Origin: Rhodococcus sp. HM1
GTDB taxonomy: Bacteria > Actinomycetota > Actinomycetes > Mycobacteriales > Mycobacteriaceae
Assembly (NCBI RefSeq): GCF_023218075.1
Contig: NZ_JALPTB010000023.1
Coordinates: forward strand, 1-64,000
Length of the DNA: 64,000 bases
Reading direction: 5' to 3'
In this document: one piece after another, positions 61,290-64,000 of the stretch
How the letters are laid out: the number at the start of each line of letters is the position of its first letter
Numbering within the stretch: position 1 is the stretch's first letter
Translations under genes and position numbers: made by a program
The notes under the pieces: model-generated
What the model was told of the DNA's origin: nothing
Databases searched by the model: none
The model's input: the letters and a program-made list of their open reading frames with translations, nothing else

Positions 61290-64000
61290 CGGTCCACCTT
61301 TGTCCACGTCACATCTGCGGCATCGGAATTCTTCAGCAATCGTCCCTCTGATTCCAGACTCGCAAGAATGCCGAGGACGTGCTCGTCCCCGAGTCGGGTG
61401 AGCTTCTTGGCCCGTTCCAGCGACAATGCGGCAATACCGGCAGCCGTGACGAGTACCTCGGCAACAGAATCGACATGCGCCGGCGGTAGGTCCGCGAGTG
61501 TGACCTCGTCACGCACCGTCGCCTGCGCCGGGGACTCTTCCTCTATCTGTGGCGACCCCTCGTCTGCCAACCCGTATACACGAGGTCCCCGTTCAGGCAT
61601 CCATTTCGCCCGGCCCTGGGCGATAAGCTCCCCGATCACCGCTTCGATGCGGTCTCGCGGTTCGTTCAATCGATACTCGAGATCGGCCAGAGATACCGGA
61701 CCGGACGACAGGCGTTCGATGATGCGCGAGCCGAGACTTGGGGAAAGCAATTCCACAGCCGCAGAAGGCATCACCTGCCAGCCACCCATCATCTCGGGCT
61801 CGCCGGAGGATACCGGTTCATGCGGCACAGGCCCAGTGGGCGCGATGACCTCGACGTCGGGTCGCGGTTCAACAGCCTCTTCTCGAGAACCGTCGCTGAC
61901 CAGACGGTAGTGGGTCAGCTTGCCGAACTCGGTGATCTCCTCGACAAGTCCATCGAGTTCAAGTCGGTCGAGCTCGGATTGGATGCCCCTCCAGTGCTCG
62001 TCGAGACGGAGCGCAAGTGTGCGCACCGGCAGCGACTCACTTCGCAGCACTTCGACCAACGCGCTCCGGAGTGGGCGCGGCAGACCGTCCCCGGCCGGCA
62101 GCTCCTCCCCCGCCACCGGGGCCTCCGACGGCGGAGCCATTGCCGGCGTCTCGACTTCCTGTACCGGCTGGGCTTCGACCACCACAGGGAGATCCTGTGC
62201 AGGCGCCGGGTCCTCATCCAGACCCGTCTCGGGCCCCGGGCTCGGAACGGGCTCGACAACGGGCGGCGCCGGCTGGATGACAGGCTGCTCCGCAAGATCG
62301 ACGACATCATCGACAGGTGAATCGTCGTCCACGAGAGCTACGGGAGCCCAAACCTCGGTCGAGGCGGCAACGACGTCGGATACACCGACGACGTGCGGCC
62401 TGATACCGCGTCTGTCCAGCTCCTCCCACAGGCTCCGCATCGACCCAACCGGGTCGAGGTAGTACTCGGATTCGCGAATGCGCCAGAACTTCCATCCGCA
62501 ACGCTGTAGTTCTCGTTCACGTTCGAGGTCGGCGCGCTGTTGTTCGGGGCTGGAATGCCAATGGTCGCCGTCGCACTCCACGGCCAGCTTGCCGGCGGAA
62601 CCGGTGATCACGAGGTCGATACGCCGCCCGTTCGCTTCCACCTGCGGATTCACGTGGTAGCCGCGCGCCACGATGTCGAGGAACACTCGCTGCTCGAAGA
62701 GACTGTCGAATGCCTCGTGGCGTTCGTCGCGCCCTACGCCTTCCGGCATGGGCTCCGCCGGCGCGGGCGATGTCGACTGCATATAGGTGAGCAGAGAGTG
62801 CCGCAGGTCGGTCGACCGAAGCGAGGCGACGGTGCGCGAGTGGAACAACCACATCTGGTCCTGGGCGCGCGACGCGGCGACATTGAATCGTCGCTGGTAC
62901 TCGGTCTTCGTCATCGCCGAGATGTTCTGCTCCGGCGCCACGACCATCGACAGGAACACGACGTGGCGTTCGTCGCCTTGAAAGTCGGGCGGAGTCCCCA
63001 CACGAAGTCGGCGCTCTTCCCACTGATCCGGTGTCAACCGATCGAGCAGCTCGTTGGTGATTACGTCGACTTGCGCCTGACCTTGCAGCACGACCACTCC
63101 GAAGGTCTTGCCTTCATATGACTTGTCGGACAGGCATCGTTGGATCGCATCGGCGATAGCTCGAGCTTCCACCCGGTTGGCAAGCGTTGCATTCCGCCCT
63201 GTGACGAACCCGCCCTCGACGTACGTCGTCCGCAGAGGCGGTAGACGGTCGGCTCCGAACTGGCGTACGGGAACCAGCGGAGCGTCCGCGTAAAACTGCC
63301 CACTCGACCAGTTGATGATCTCGGGCATACACCGGAAGTGTTCGCGCAACCGGATGACACTGCCAAACCTGGAGCGAAGCAGCGAGAAAACACTCGACCG
63401 AGGTGTGAAGCTGTCGCGCAGGTACTTCGGGATATCGGGCAGATAGGAGTCGAGTCGGGTGAACACCCCTTCGAGAGCACCCGACGACACGTCGCTCGGC
63501 GCACATTGCTTGTCGTCGCCTACCACGATCACGCGAGGGGCAAGCCACAGCAGGAACAAGCTACTGATGTCCGCCTGGCTCGCCTCGTCGACGATAACGA
63601 CGTCGAAGGAGTTCTGTTTCGCGGGAATCGACGACAGCACCTGCTGCAGCGGCATCACCCATGCCGGAACTGCTTCTTGCGCAACCTGCATCGCTTCGCG
63701 TGCGCCGGCCCGGAATCGCTCGGCGTACTTTCCGGTCCCTTTACCGATGCTCGCCACGTGGTCGCGGTAAGTCTGCAATGCTTGGACCTGCTCGGCGGTA
63801 GTTCGCTCGAGGCACGCCTTCCACGCTCGCTCTGCAGCCAACTGTGCGGTGAGCTGGGCGATGTCCTTCTCGGTGGCGTCTAGTTCGCGCTCGAGGTGCT
63901 TGTCGTCCGTGCCGTCGGACTTCTGCTGGACCCAGTCGTACGCGCGACGCCACTCCCAGGCTTGCTCGATTTTGGACAGACGTTCCGACCACTCCGCAGA
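61286..64000 (-). CDS. SF1 (DNA2/NAM7-like) helicase fused to a Vsr/DUF559-like nuclease, 5' end outside window
   Basis: 904 codons are visible; the reading frame stays open to base 64000, so the N-terminus with Walker A is not in the window. Motif II is DVVIVDEASQADISSLFLLW, motif III IVVGDDKQCAPSDVSSG, motif IV FRCMPEIINWSSGQFY, motif V GDERHVVFLSMVVAPEQN and motif VI RRFNVAASRAQDQMWLFHS. A nuclease domain follows (FEQRVFLDIVARGYHVNPQV, RIDLVITGSAGKLAVECDGD, CGWKFWRIRESEYYLDP), of the REase_MTES_1575/Vsr type. Then come a long Pro/Glu-rich linker and at least two winged-helix-like repeats. It heads a four-gene operon with the helicase, DUF4429-like and HNH genes. Confidence 0.75.
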   Translation of the reverse strand, partial: SAEWSERLSKIEQAWEWRRAYDWVQQKSDGTDDKHLERELDATEKDIAQLTAQLAAERAWKACLERTTAEQVQALQTYRDHVASIGKGTGKYAERFRAGAREAMQVAQEAVPAWVMPLQQVLSSIPAKQNSFDVVIVDEASQADISSLFLLWLAPRVIVVGDDKQCAPSDVSSGALEGVFTRLDSYLPDIPKYLRDSFTPRSSVFSLLRSRFGSVIRLREHFRCMPEIINWSSGQFYADAPLVPVRQFGADRLPPLRTTYVEGGFVTGRNATLANRVEARAIADAIQRCLSDKSYEGKTFGVVVLQGQAQVDVITNELLDRLTPDQWEERRLRVGTPPDFQGDERHVVFLSMVVAPEQNISAMTKTEYQRRFNVAASRAQDQMWLFHSRTVASLRSTDLRHSLLTYMQSTSPAPAEPMPEGVGRDERHEAFDSLFEQRVFLDIVARGYHVNPQVEANGRRIDLVITGSAGKLAVECDGDHWHSSPEQQRADLERERELQRCGWKFWRIRESEYYLDPVGSMRSLWEELDRRGIRPHVVGVSDVVAASTEVWAPVALVDDDSPVDDVVDLAEQPVIQPAPPVVEPVPSPGPETGLDEDPAPAQDLPVVVEAQPVQEVETPAMAPPSEAPVAGEELPAGDGLPRPLRSALVEVLRSESLPVRTLALRLDEHWRGIQSELDRLELDGLVEEITEFGKLTHYRLVSDGSREEAVEPRPDVEVIAPTGPVPHEPVSSGEPEMMGGWQVMPSAAVELLSPSLGSRIIERLSSGPVSLADLEYRLNEPRDRIEAVIGELIAQGRAKWMPERGPRVYGLADEGSPQIEEESPAQATVRDEVTLADLPPAHVDSVAEVLVTAAGIAALSLERAKKLTRLGDEHVLGILASLESEGRLLKNSDAADVTWTKVDR

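Overview
This is a high-GC window with actinobacterial codon use and GTG/TTG starts. Gene content (acetoin catabolism with its own lipoyl synthase, DUF6412/DUF6297-type transporter genes, XRE-cupin and GAF regulators without a sigma-54 AAA+ module) fits Rhodococcus or a close relative; that genus call is an inference. No rRNA, tRNA, CRISPR array or replication gene was recognised. Dense mobile DNA (IS5, IS1634, IS256, IS110, IS3, IS1380, IS21, a group II intron and a two-recombinase Tn554-like element) points to a genomic island or large plasmid.

Layout. 0-4.7 kb, minus strand: a defence-like cluster with two HEPN proteins (ApeA-like, Abi-like), a conserved unknown protein and a SUKH/SMI1 protein. 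4.8-7.3 kb: IS wreckage (in-frame IS5/IS1634 chimera, truncated IS5, PHP-phosphatase tail). 7.5-9.5 kb: a decayed ABC transporter operon. 10.3-13.3 kb: XRE relic, XRE-cupin regulator divergent from a class II aldolase/DapA-family pair, with a palindromic operator inside the promoter. 13.3-22.3 kb: a block of IS5, IS256 (with a nested element), a frameshifted unknown gene, IS110 and IS3. 22.5-36 kb: an acetoin/2,3-butanediol locus: (R,R)-type butanediol dehydrogenase, IS1380, acetoin reductase, GAF regulator, acoA-acoB-acoC-acoL, lipA and a coupled 54-codon ORF. Butanediol would be oxidised to acetoin, split by the AcoABCL complex to acetaldehyde and acetyl-CoA; LipA would supply lipoyl groups for AcoC. 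36.4-39 kb: IS21. 39-44.7 kb: relics and a second IS256 carrying a second copy of the nested element. 44.7-64 kb: a second defence-like island: two GIY-YIG proteins, a UvrD-like helicase plus DUF262/HNH/EVE protein (plus strand), and a convergent operon of SF1 helicase-nuclease (5' end outside the window), XPB-like helicase with a sigma-70 region 4-like tail, DUF4429-like protein and HNH endonuclease. An IS1634 element interrupted by a group II intron sits between them and is bounded by a 408-bp direct repeat.

Most notable: (1) a cargo-free pair of tyrosine recombinases inserted at the same codons, next to the catalytic Glu, of two different IS256 transposase genes; (2) an IS1634 element with a 408-bp target duplication and a correctly framed group II intron; (3) a helicase fused to a sigma region 4-like domain in a putative defence operon.
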